A program made the position numbers and the translations under genes. The notes beneath the pieces were generated by a model. That model had not been told where the DNA came from, searched no databases, and saw only the letters and a list, made by a program, of their open reading frames with translations. 59,216 nucleotides of DNA. It comes from Catenaria anguillulae PL171. Lineage: Eukaryota; Blastocladiomycota; Blastocladiomycetes; Blastocladiales; Catenariaceae. Below, piece by piece: positions 24,981-36,032 of this stretch (position 1 is its first letter; each line of letters begins with the position of its first letter). Location of the stretch: positions 1-59,216 of the forward strand of contig MCFL01000148.1 in NCBI GenBank assembly GCA_002102555.1, written 5' to 3'.

Positions 24981-25928
24981 GATCGCCTCCTCGATCTATA
25001 TTGTGAAAGAGATGAGACAGGCAATTTGGTGTGTGGGCCTGGGCGCTCGGTCAGATTGGCCAGAGGTGCAGTGGTTGGTGGTCAGTGAGAGGCAATAGGC
25101 GCGTCTGTATCGATGTTTTGCGGGGAACAACTACGCAATGATGGCTTTCAATGACTGAGGGATTGAGCTCAGTGGTATGACATTGCGTAGAGTCAACGAC
25201 TGCATGTGGCCGCCGACAATGGATAATGGTCATGGCAAAGCGTTCTGGAAGCGTCCAGTCTGGTCCTGTCTGCATGCATCAGCATCCGATACTGCGCCTC
25301 GCGTGCACTCGTTGGTGAGCTGTTTGGAGGGCTCTGGCTGGAAAAAAATCAAAGTCATGGATGCCTTTGAAAGGCGAACGAGCACGTCGACCAACCTTAC
25401 CAGCCCTCGGTTGCCTTTCGGGTCCACGACAGGAACAGGAGGTGCCACATAGGTACAATGTGGATGAGTGGAGATGAGTGGGCGAGCACGTAGTAGACAA
25501 ATGGATAAGGAAAATCAAGTGATGGTGGCTGGCACGTTGAAGCATTAGCGGCATTTGCATTTCACACGACTCTTTGTTGCATGTGGGAACTGCCAACACA
25601 TCCACCGGCAACCGAGCCAATGAGCATGGCTGCCAACCGATCGACGCGACTGAATTGTCAGTCAGTGGCAGTGGAGATGCACCGCCATTGCATCTTCCCC
25701 ACGTTCAATACCGGAATGGGCTGATACATGCAGGCTTAAGTTGAGGCAAATGGCCGTCTTGTCGCCTGTGTGTATAAAGCGAGTGCACTCCCACCCATTG
25801 ACCCGACTCGGATACTTCCTAGACCGACGCTGATTCGACTAGAGCAACTCTCCATCCATCTATCTATTCTCACTCATCCAATCGACTGACTGGCAATACT
25901 TTCACAATCATTGATATTGACGGCAACC
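24981..25928. other. Intergenic; divergent promoter with TATA box
   Basis: About 950 bases between divergent starts. A TATAAA at 25773-25778 lies about 150 bases before the ATG of the DUF707 gene and is a plausible core promoter. Nothing else is recognised. Confidence 0.4.
25773..25778 (+). promoter_or_regulatory. Putative TATA box of the DUF707 gene
   Basis: TATAAA in the context GTGTATAAAGCG, about 150 bases upstream of the start codon at 25929. A CA/CT-rich leader with repeated ATCCATC and ATCTATC units follows. The site is seen in sequence; its use is inferred from spacing. Confidence 0.4.
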
Positions 25929-27895
25929 ATGGATCACCTCCTCAAACACAAACCCCAAGTCACGTCCCCGCGACGCTCCTCCTCGTCCCCGCCGCCAATG
26001 GAAGCGCTGCTCGGCACCCTGCACGGCCATGCCCCACCACCACACTTGCGGCGCCCAAGTCTCGGCGCCTCTGTCCGTTCCGTGTTCCGCCCAGGACCGG
26101 GCGGTATCCGAACACGCCGGCGACTTCTGATTCTGGCCTTCTTGGCCTCACTCGTCGTGCTCTTGTACCTCAACGGTGTCCAAGTGTTCACCTCGTCGTC
26201 CACCGATGACGCTGAACAACAAGCAAGTGACGATGCGGCGGCAGGGTTGACCGCAGCCGATTACGCACGTGCATCGCATGGCGGTCAAGTGGTGCTGCCC
26301 GGTGCACATTCGCAACAGGAACTGGATGCCATCATGCAGCTTGCCAACGCAGATCCAAGGGCGCTCCAGTCGTGTTTGGCCGGATGGAACGCGACCGCAG
26401 CGACTGCAGGTCCACCAAGTAGCGGTGCCAAGAAACCCGATGATGAATCGGGGGCAAGTCAACCGCAAGTGCACAAGGCTGATGATGCAGCCACTGGTGC
26501 ATCCAAGAACCCATCCGATTCGTCGTCTTCGCCACCATTAACGACGACACAGAAATACGGCACTGCGCTCTTCTCATACTTGTCGCGCGAACGCGGTTCG
26601 TTTGAGCGCATCACGGACCATATTGCCCCACGGTCGCACCCGCTCAAGCGCAGGCGCGGCCTGCTTGCCGTGCCCGTGTCTGGCAAGTCAAAGGCGCAAA
26701 TCGCGCCCGTACTTGCGCGCTTCCGCCAAGAGCACTTTGACATTATGCTGTTCCACTACGACGCGGCAGATTGGTCCGACGTCCCGCACTACAACGAGTT
26801 TACGTCGATTCGTGTTTTCGGGCAGACAAAGTTTTGGTTTGCCAAACGTTTCCTGGTCCCCGAGCTCGTTGAGAATTACGATTATGTGTTCTTGTGGGAT
26901 GACGATGTGGGGTTGGACGCCATGTGGAGCCCCACGCAGTTTGTGGCCATTTTGCAGCAGTATGGCATTCACGCAGCTCAACCCGCATTGAGCGAGGGCG
27001 CACGGCCAGGGTATCCGCAATACGAGACGGTCCGGTTTCATCCAGAGACCATTTGGAAGAAGAGTGTGGGCCGGTTTGCAGACTTTGTTGAGGTCATGTT
27101 CCCCGTCTTTTCACGGGAGGCGTGGCAGAATTGCATTGTACGTTTCCTTGCCTTGATCATGATTGGTGGTTTCAGGTTTTCCTCACGCACGTCTTTTTGC
27201 AATTGTACTAGTGGGAAACCATTCCGTACGACGGCCGCTCCTTCTGGGGCGTCGACAATGCCTGGTACCCACACTGCTCGTCGCTTGGGTACTGCCGTTT
27301 CGCCATCATCGACGCCTTGCCCGTAGCACACCTCGACCAGCGGTCGCTGTACCAACCGCAGCAAAACAACTTGCGCGAGTTTGGCCACTATACCAACATG
27401 TACAAGCGGCTGTGCTCGAACCGGCCGGCAGATCTGGATCCGGCCGCCACGCTGCGTGTCATCATGATTTGCAACTTTATTCGGCGGCGCCCGCTTGGCT
27501 GGTCGTTCAACTCGTTGGCTGCCATGGACCCGATCAAGGACGGCGGGGAAAAGGGTAGGAAGCGGTGTCCCGAGCCGAGCTTGTGGCCAGGGATCGAGAA
27601 CAAGCCGTGGTTTGGTGACGCCGTGGACGAGCCCGTCAAGTATCAGGACGCGTGGGTCGACAAGGTGTTGGCCCGGGCGGCGCAGGTGCACATTGGGCAT
27701 GATCATCGGGAAAAGCAGCCAGAGGTTGCCGAGGACAAGAAGGACAAGCCGAAGGCGGTTGCACCGAGGCGAAAGAGTTGGGGCAAGAAGCGCGCGCGTC
27801 GTAATGGGAAAGCAGGCGGCGGCAAGCCGAAGCCACAGCAGCAGAAGAAAACACAGCCCGTGGTTCAGCAGGTGCAGGCGGATGCCGCCGCTTGA
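25929..27895 (+). CDS. DUF707 glycosyltransferase-like type II membrane protein
   Basis: Exons 25929-27137 and 27212-27895 give 630 residues. After a basic cytosolic leader, one signal anchor (LLILAFLASLVVLLYLNG, about residues 62-79) puts the rest in the Golgi/ER lumen. A Ser/Ala stalk precedes the DUF707 core: LLAVPVSGKSKAQI, FDIMLFHYDAADW, GQTKFWFAKRFL, YDYVFLWDDDVGLD with a DxD-like metal/sugar-nucleotide motif, AQPALSEGARP, SREAWQNCIWETIPYDGRS (across the intron) and GVDNAWYPHCSSLGYCR. DUF707 proteins are abundant in plants and fungi and resemble GT-A transferases, but their substrates are unknown to me. The last 90 residues are Lys/Gln-rich with RRKSWGKKRARR, unusual for a lumenal end. 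Confidence 0.85.
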
Positions 27896-28717
27896 GGATT
27901 TGTCGCCGTCGCATACTAATTGCTCATCCATTCAGTGTGTCCATACCGTTGCTACGCCGCACTGTCAATCCATGGCATCTTCGACCTTCTCGCCTCGCCT
28001 GTTTTCCCCTACTCGTCCAGCCCTCTTTGTCTGCCCTCTTACTATGTGCCATGTATGCTGTACATATGCTACCCGTATCCCCCGCTTCAATCTCGTACAT
28101 ACTTGCTTCCTTCATCCTGATCCCAGCCTCGATTGGTCCGAAGCCTGTCTGTCCCTTACTACCGACTCTTTTTTGTTTTGCTTCATTTCTTCCTCGGGCA
28201 GCCATGGCCTTGCAGACTCGCAATCCAGTTTCTGCTGTTTTGAGTTTTTATTGGCTACTTTTATTCACATACATACCAATCTCCTTAAACAAACAACCAT
28301 TGGGGGTATTCCTCAACGATGTGGAGACAGCTGCAGTGCCCACCGTCCCGTGAGATTGATTGACCGCGCGGCGACATGTGACGCGATCACAGACGGAAGG
28401 GTTGTCGGGCTACAGCGACGACGGACGGTCTTTGCTTGCTCACACTCCGAATCATACTTATAACGTATACACAGTGACACACATGAATCAAGCAGCTGTC
28501 AGTCGCGGACCCGCCGGCCGATCCGACATTGTCCCGCACATGCATGCCGCCTTACCCACGCCACTTGCGAGACTGGCGAACCTAACCCTTCCGCGCCCGC
28601 CGCCCAGCGGGAATAGCAGTCCCCTTGAGGTTGCTCGCTCCCCATTGAAGGCAGGGGACAAGTAGCCGCAGTATCAAGGGAGCAGCCCACCCTTCGCAGC
28701 CAGCTCTAGGTCACGCT
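27896..28717. other. Intergenic, no gene seen
   Basis: About 820 bases. The first 350 are T/C-rich and probably 3' UTR. An open frame at 27924-28223 (minus) and one at 27892-28353 (plus) are hydrophobic because of base composition, with no family resemblance. Confidence 0.35.
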
Positions 28718-29794
28718 ATGTCAACCACTCCGACCCTGGCCTCCTCGTCTCGCGGCCGCTCTGCACCGACCGGCTCGTCACGCACGCCGTCCCGTTCCCC
28801 CTCCCGCTCGCCCTCGCCGGATCCGACGACCACCTCGCCCTCCGCCGCCTCGTCATCCAACCGGACGGAGCTCAAATGCATCTTCACCGCCGTGGTTAAA
28901 AACTACCCGGGCGACCGAGTTCCCGTGCATGTCGACGACCATTCCGCCGATGTCCCCAACCATGAAGCGATCCCTCAATTTGCTAAGAACCAATTTAACC
29001 GTTACGTCAAGGCCCGCGCCACCAAAGGCCCCGACGGCAAGTGGTTTCTCGACACCACCAAGCCCGACCGTGACTGGGACGCCGAAATCGACGATTCCAT
29101 TCAAGTTCACGTTGGCCCAAAGAAGGACTACTTTGTCAAAGCAGCCTCGACTAGGCAAGAGCGCATCACGGAAAAGAAGTTCAAGAACTGATTGAAGAGC
29201 CGTTCCGAGGAGATTTCGCTCACGATAAACAAGTATGGCAACAAGATCAAGACGGCCAACGACTTGACTGCCCTCAAGAAGGATGTCGCCTCCGAGTTTT
29301 CGGAAACAACCCGTGACCATGCACCCAGCAGCAACATCATCAAAGACATTGCCTGTCGTCTCAAGGAGCTGCACGGGGCGGATTTCGCGGCGCGCGACAT
29401 TGTGTGGATGATCTGGGCGGCCTGGATCATGGAGGAGCATAGCGAGCTGGATATTGAGGAGGCGATCCAAATGCAGCCGCCCCTCGACATCAAGCGCTTG
29501 ACGCAGCCCGTTTTCGAGCCAACGCACACTCTGCTTGATACGCTTCGCAATGTGTCGTCGCTGTCTCGCGACGTTTTTCAAGAGTGTCGGCGTGTGACGA
29601 ATGCACACCAGCAACTTGGGCGCATGATTAAGACGTTGGCGCACCTATTTGAGGCGCTCGAGCTTGTTTTGGAGACAGAGACTCGAATTCAAAACAATTG
29701 GGAGCAAGTGCTCGACAGTTTGGAGGGATATGAGGGTTGGTTTTCGGGCGTGCACTGCCAGGAGGACACGGATCATGCAGCTCGTCGTCGCTAG
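28718..29794 (+). pseudogene. Unknown gene interrupted by an in-frame TGA
   Basis: One reading frame runs from ATG 28718 to 29794 and is interrupted only by TGA at 29189-29191. Both halves have the composition of real protein. The first (157 residues) has a Ser/Arg/Pro-rich leader with RSPSRSPSPD, then a compact domain (CIFTAVVKNYPGDRVPVHV, KGPDGKWFLDTTKPDRDWD, KKDYFVKAAS). The second (about 200 residues) is helical (TALKKDVASEFSET, DFAARDIVWMIWAAWIMEEH, ETETRIQNNWEQVLDSLEG) and has no ATG of its own near its start. No frame shift is needed to read across. I do not recognise the family. It lies beside a dead transposon and may be a lineage-specific repeated gene that has decayed, a read-through gene, or a base-call error. 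The first half alone could still be a complete small protein. Confidence 0.55.
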
Positions 29795-29898
29795 TTGGTG
29801 GCTTTTGTCTTGTGTGTGTACATTTAAGTGTGTATTTGTGGTGGTTGTCAATCTGCAAGTCAATGTATACGCAAAGAAATGTATGCTCGTGTAAACAA

Positions 29899-31213
29899 TT
29901 ACATGCACTCTACCTCGAAATCAACACCCTCGCCTTTACTGTCACCATCATCATCCCTTGCCTCCACGGCCTCGGCATGTGTTTGGAGCAGCGAATCGGT
30001 GAAGCCACAATCAATGTCAAATGCCCATGGAATGCCATACCCGCATTTTGTAAACAGCGGCCGGAAGTCGTACTTGTGGAAGGGCTCCATAACGGTGGCA
30101 CCGTGCTTGAGGAGGTTCTTGTTGGTAAGCTGAGTGCCGGCGAGTTGGCGCTTCATGCGATCCTTGGTCATGTCAAACATGAACTCAATAGGGTTGAAGA
30201 AAGTGCAGTAGGCAGGGAGAAAGATGATGTGAGACCTGGACAAAAAAATGAAGGGTGAGCGGGACCAAACGGTGATATGCAAAGCAGCAGCAAAATCGGC
30301 GCACCGTTTGAGCGGAGATAAGCAATGAGCTTGTGGTCGCAATGGATACGAGCGCCGTCCATAATCCAAGCTGAGCCGGGTCCCGGCCACACGGCGCAAT
30401 GGCGTGACTTGAGGAACTTGATGCAGCACTCGAGGAACAGGTGGCGGTCAAAAGTGTCCTCGGTGTAGAAGGATTCGAGGAGCCCGCGAACGCCAATGAA
30501 GCAAAGCAGACTGACCCGCTTGATGCGGTTGAAGTATCCACGGACGCAGAGCAGAATGCCGACGTGGCCGTATCGATGGGTACGATGGGCGCCGGAATCA
30601 TCAAACAGCACCTCATTAAGGAACCGAAGCAAAACAGGCGATGTGCACCACGCTTCGCGACCTCCTTCTTGAACCTGATGATTTCTTTCTCTCGAATGTG
30701 GATGACGCGGCGCTCAAGAACCTATTCATTGACCACTGGGGTCAGAATGCGATCACGGTTGCGGCTTGGTTGAAGGGAATGGACAGAAATCAACCGACCT
30801 TGCGTGTGACGCCTTTTTTGGTGGATAATGGTCCAGACATGAGATTCGCTGATGCTGATACCCCAATGCTCTTCAAAAGCGACGGCTGCTTCGTAGAGAC
30901 ACGTGGTCGGGTTGGACATGTAATATTGCTAGAGCCAATCGTGCTGCTTGTGCGTGAATTTGCGGAGAGCCACAGTCAGAGTTTCCTCTTCGTCAAACTG
31001 CTTGACCCAGCGTGACATGGTCGAATGGTCTTTGCCAAAGATCTTTGCCGCTTTTCGAGTCGATTAGCGGAGAAAGTAGTACGAATAAAGCGCATGCAGG
31101 AGGACCTCGACGGTCGCATGGTTGCTCCTCGCCGTCTGGAGCAGTTTGACGGATTCGGGCGCAAGCTTGGCCAGGGTGAGTCGAGGGCTTTCGGGGACGG
31201 TAGTTTTTCCCAT
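29899..31213 (-). mobile_element. Decayed IS630/Tc1-mariner-type DNA transposon (DDE_3 transposase)
   Basis: Read on the minus strand from ATG 31213. A Psq/IS630-like helix-turn-helix comes first (STRKAAKIFGKDHSTMSRWV, FDEEETLTVALRKF), then AFEEHWGISISESHVWTII, FLNEVLFDDSGAHRTHRYGH, ESFYTEDTFDRHLFLECC, WIMDGARIHCDHKLIAYL, and LPAYCTFFNPIEFMF with the third acidic residue. The catalytic core is therefore the DDE_3 fold. It looks inactive: there are in-frame stops after YYFLR and after KQHDWL, at least three frame changes, and the first catalytic Asp reads Asn (FLNEV). Two stretches (about 30726-30800 and 30240-30310) could be family introns. I could not find convincing terminal inverted repeats or a TA target duplication, so the borders are those of the coding remains only. 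Confidence 0.8.
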
Positions 31214-31638
31214 TGCGACAAGTTTTCATTGGTAAGTCCGATCAGAGGCGGTCATTATGGCTGTCAGAGTGGGCGTGAACCCTGTCATGATCGTCAAGAG
31301 TGACTGGAGGAAACGTCGATGGAAACATCTCGTGTTCACCCTTCATCGTCGCGTTGTGAAGCTGAGCAACAATGTATTATAATACTTGAACGAATTTCAA
31401 GTGCATGCATGGATCGTGTTCCGTCCTGAATCCGTCCCGAATGATGGCTACCGAGGTCCCTCATCAAGCGACGGTGGGTATGCCTTGTGGCGGAGGCGTA
31501 CCCTCTTACTTCTTGCCCATTTTTGCACTTCTGTGAGCTGTGGGACTTGAAAAAAAAAAAAAATTCGCATCGGCATCTGGATTTGCGCGGTTGCGTTGGC
31601 TGATTTCGAAAAGTGCTCCGCTGATGGCCATGATCTTG
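31214..31638. other. Spacer between transposon and receptor gene
   Basis: About 425 bases with no gene; contains an A14 run (31550-31563). It may include the 5' end of the transposon and the 3' UTR of the receptor gene. Confidence 0.4.
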
Positions 31639-34600
31639 CTAGCCCTTGCGGTTCTTGATGACAGACTCAATTGCACCCACCCACTTCTTTGTGTCTTCCG
31701 CGGTTGAGACCATTAGCTGGTGCACCAGTCCTCCGTATGTGTCCAGGGCAAACTCATTTGGGCTGGTTTGCGTAACGGTTTTGATTACGCTGAGAGGAAC
31801 GCTTGTACCCCGTGCTACGGATGACTGGTGTGTTACGAGGCGTCGGGATAAGCATTCGTTGCATCCAAGCATCGACACTCACACTTAATAAACGGGAAAC
31901 GAACCTGGCTTGACAAATGCTGCAGCACAAGCAATCCTTCCTTTTGGAGCAAGTACACCCGCATCAGTGTCCACGGCTTGCATGGCAGTAGCCACGCGCG
32001 ATCTGCGCTGCGCATGGTTGCAATCCCCTCGCAGCCAAAATCAAATGTCTTGAGCGTTACTTGGACGAGCTTCTTCAAGTCCACAGCAGGTGCTTGCTGA
32101 CCAGTCGCCGTACTTGGTGTTGCGGCACCAGCGCCATGGGCGCTAAGGGAGACAATAGCAGACGCTTGCACGGTTGGGCCTGCGTTGTGAGCTCCTTTCC
32201 CACCCGCATTGCCAGGAGCCGCCGATGCTGCAAACGTCGACAGCCCATTTCCTCCCGTCGTCATGGTTGAACCCATCATGGACGCGTGACTCTCGGAATC
32301 CTTTTCTGCAGCTGCCGCCGGATCGCGCCAGTATTGCAGAGCGAGCCAGGCTCTTGGAGCGAGGTAAACGCCAATAAAGAGGCCGATCGGAAAAACCACC
32401 GTAAGGGACCGGAGAATGTAGACGGTCGGTTGGTCGACAAGGTCGAGGTCCACAAATGGAATCAGAATGATGGGAACAAAGGCTGCGTTGGCAATGCAGA
32501 CAGTGAGGGCGCGCGATTCGGGAGGTGCCGTTGTGAGTTTGGATGCCTTGATTCCCGCGAAACATGCAGCGAGCATTTGAGCACCCAACCAGCAGTACCA
32601 GACAATGTGAACGGTTGACTTGACGAGCGGGTCCGCCGAAACACAGCCAAAGTACCGAGTCCTTGACAGCTTGATCTCGTTGGCGCCAATGGCGTTGGAA
32701 ACGGAAAAGCCGATCAGAATGGCAATGGAAACAAGCAAAGACGGAGCCAGGACAACAGCTGCAGCTTTCGTCGGAGCACTGCGGTCCGTAAGGAATGGAT
32801 TCCCTAAAACAATTCATTCTAACCGTTAGTGAGGAGGAACTTCGGCCAATTGAGCTGAATGGCGCAACGGACATGAAATGGACCACAGCCGGAACAAGCG
32901 AAAGCAAACAGAGACGACAGCAAGTGAGTATCCCATCCCATGGATCCAGAATCGCGCTTGGCATGTCGCCGAGTTCGGTACTCCGACCGTCAAAAACACA
33001 ACAACCAGTTGCATCATCAACCCAACAGTGACTGGTCCCAAGAATGCGAGTCCAATGTTGCGGACAACAGGTGTTTTGCTCAAGAAAACGAACCACCCAA
33101 GTGCCGCAACCAACAAGACAATCTCAATCCCGGCGACAGCACCAAAGGCAGCGACAGCTGGAGCGCCTGCGGCAACATTGGTAGCTGGACCCAGGATGTC
33201 GATGTCGAGTATCTTGGCGATTTCTCGGTTCATGGTGTCAAGGATTGACTCCACAGTTCCGCCACTTCCACGGGCAATGTCGAACCAATATGTGTAGATT
33301 GCCTTGGATACCTCCGGATATTTGACTCCAGATGCTGAAGATGGTCGGCGAGCAATCTGTGGCACGAATATGATTAGCATGCCGACAGCTCGTTCAAGTC
33401 AATGAAAAGCTGTACTCACCTTGAGCTGCTGAACCACCTCGCAAACGGGCAATACGTTGCACACGTCCGGATCTGCATTGTGTAATGTCGAATGCGATCG
33501 AGATGAATGTCAGTCAATGGGTCATAACTAGTCACCAGAGAAACCGCACCGATCAGTACCATTGTAGAGGGTTGGGATTGTTGGTGGTGCCCCGCCTAAC
33601 ACGGCCCGCGACCTTTGCCACTCGGTGCTTGCAAACAACCCCAAGACCTGCTTTGTGGCATTTGGGTTGTTTGTGTACTTATTCGCGCCCCACAACCACC
33701 CTCCGAGCGTTGCTGCTCCAGTTGGCAGGCGAGTCAGCCGCCACGGCCATGTCACACCCGCCTCAAACGTGTACACAGACATGTGGGGCCAGTTGCGCAT
33801 AAACAAAGCGTTGCCGCGAATCCACTCACGCCCCGACGACCCTTCCGTCAACCCAATCGACATCCATCCGTTGGCTTGCCACCGGCGAATACGTTTCCCC
33901 ACGGCCAAGACGCGTTGTCCGATGGCCGATGTTTGATCAAAGCTTGAGAGGGTGCGATCGGGCTCGAGCATGACACCGGCATCTTCGGCGTAGGTCCATT
34001 CGAGAGCGTTACATGTCAGCCCTTCATACGCAGAGACTTGATTGGTGAGGCCGACGAATGCGGGGTTGGTCTTTTTCTCTTCGGGAACAATCTTTTCCAT
34101 CATTTGCTCCATTTCGTGATACTGCGTTATGGAGCATCTCCATTAAGTGAGTCATGCAAGCGATGCCCTTGAGCAAATTGAGCATGTGAAGAAGAGAATG
34201 TACAGTTGTAGGAGGTGCAGAGTATCCGTAGCGATTCAGCAGGTCCATGCGAGAGTACAGCACTCCATAATCGGCACTTTGCGGAACGGCCTTGCTGGAA
34301 ACGGATACCAATTCCTAACGATGATGAGCGAGCAGTGGAAAGGAAAACTTTGCGAGGCGAGTAAAAACGTACAGTTGCCCACCATACATGCCGGCAGCGA
34401 CGTTTTGAGGGTTGTGCTGAGAAAGTACGGCCGCCAGAGCAGCATCGCCGTCCAACGGCATCAAGTATTCTCCATAGTCGCCTAAAGGAAAACGTGGTCA
34501 GAGCAAGACAAACACGCATCAACACACTCACATGTGGTGCACTCTAATGATAGCCTTGGAAGAAAGTGCGCACCAATCCAGACAACGTCAAGAGCAAAAA

Positions 34601-35229
34601 TGTCGACGAATCCGTCCTTGCTGCTGAACATGGTATTCACAGCTGTGGCCACATCTGCGAAACGCGTTTTTGCAATTCTAAGCGTGAAAACAAGGTCGGC
34701 ATGCAACAGCTAGCGGGGTGTGGTTGCAGCGTACATTCCGAAATTTGTGTGGGCTATTTACCAAAAAAGGAGGATATGGACCACCAAGTTGTGCGATTGG
34801 AGCGCGGTTAGCGTCACTGATTCACAGGCCAGGGTTGGTGGCAGAACAAAAGTGCGCATCGAACACCCATACCATTGTGACAAACTCGACCTGAATGCCC
34901 GTCCGGGCAGCAAATGCCGCCGTAATGTTTCGCTGTGTGTTCCAGTTGTCCTGATTGAATGCTGATGATAGCAAACGTCGTTGGCGACGACAAGCCTCGT
35001 GTAAGCTCGTGACGAATGCAAGCACAAAACGCTTTGGCAAACGCGCCAGCGTCCAGACTCGACCTGCAGAGGACGAATTGAAATCATACGGACCGCCAGG
35101 AACTAACACGCGTACAGTTGTCACAGCATCAACGAGCTGGCATGAAAGGCAAACGAGGATCAATATCCAAAAGACCACTAAACACGCTCGATCAGTTGGA
35201 CGAGTATCAGTGAGCGAAGCTGAAATCAT
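31639..35229 (-). CDS. Class C GPCR with ABC-type solute-binding ectodomain and C-terminal PH-like domain
   Basis: Ten exons (35229-35064, 34961-34873, 34709-34532, 34481-34373, 34294-34204, 34121-33536, 33472-33420, 33356-32873, 32803-31905, 31824-31639) give 946 residues. All junction phases agree. A signal peptide (LVVFWILILVCLSC) leads into a full bacterial-type extracellular solute-binding domain: FALDVVWIGAHFL, YGGQLKAVPQSADYGVLYSR, YEGLTCNALEW, GAATLGGWLWGANKYTNNP, GGAPPTIPTLY and KYPEVSKAIYTYWFDIA. Sugar ABC-importer binding proteins have this order. Seven helices of the mGlu/GABA-B type follow (about residues 475-740: GIEIVLLVAALGWFVFL, GMGYSLAVVSVCFRLFRLW, SLLVSIAILIGFSVSNAIG, and so on). 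A Gly/Ala/Ser linker ends in a PH-like domain (KEGLLVLQHLSSQ, then NEFALDTYGGLVHQLMVST and a terminal helix ending GAIESVIK). Probable role: surface sensing of a sugar or other solute, coupled to G proteins. Ligand unknown. Confidence 0.88.
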
Positions 35230-36032
35230 TTCGTTAGTCTATGATAAGGACAAGGCGCACTCGTTGTGGCACTGTGGCTGCAAAGCTGACTGTGTAATCC
35301 CCAGGACGGGTTTGAATCGCACATGACGTGACGAGGGATGGTGCTATTCACACGATTGAGATGATGTGAGGTGATTGCTTGAAGCGTGGATCAGTCTGGG
35401 AACAGTTGTCGCGGTCAGATAAATACGTATTGACTGCCATGGGCGTACATGTGAAGTGGAGGAGCCCTTCCTCCTGATCACTTCATTGCTTTGCGTTGCC
35501 GAATATGCGCGCTTGCGTTCGGGAGGGCGTACAGGTGATCCGTTCAATGCCATGTAGGTGAACCTGTGCGTGATTGGGCTTTCCGATTTTTCCCTGCTGC
35601 GGTTTTTCGTATGCTTTCAACTTGAACTTGAACCTAAAAACTCAGGGGTCAACACTCATCCGGAACATGTATACCTGTACATTTAGTGAGTGACGTTGGT
35701 AAGCCTGCTGCAATTCGCCAGCGGCGGCTCTGAGTTAACATACGCTCTGGAAGTTGCACCTGCCTTCTGACTGTTTCGTGGACGAAACCTGTGTCTTCCA
35801 GTCGTGAAAAAAAAAAAAAAATCCGAGCTGGATGTGCAATATTGAGCCAGTCCAAGACTATCACTGTCGTTCCGCCCAAGAGCGAAAGTGAAGAAATTCG
35901 AATGCTGAAAAATGAGAGCAAGCGTTTAATTGGACTAAGCAGCCGTCAATGAACTAAGTAGCAAGGCGATAAAACCAAAGTGCTCCCACGTTGAAATGCA
36001 ACGGCAGAGAAAACACGAATATACATCGGAGA
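35230..36032. other. Receptor promoter region, no gene seen
   Basis: About 800 bases between the receptor start and the acyl-CoA synthetase stop. Contains an A15 run (35807-35821). Open frames are short and unlike proteins. Confidence 0.4.

Noticed and set aside
29189-29191. In-frame TGA as a selenocysteine codon
   Set aside because: Fungi generally lack the selenocysteine machinery, no SECIS-like hairpin was noticed and the site lies in a Lys/Asn-rich stretch with no redox motif.
30641-31015. A plus-strand frame with LRDLLLEPDDFFLSNVDD
   Set aside because: It looks protein-like but is the complement of the transposase remains, whose DDE_3 and helix-turn-helix motifs are unmistakable on the minus strand.
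35295-35325. Possible tRNA B box (GGGTTTGAATCGC)
   Set aside because: No A box at the right distance and no acceptor or T stem that pairs.
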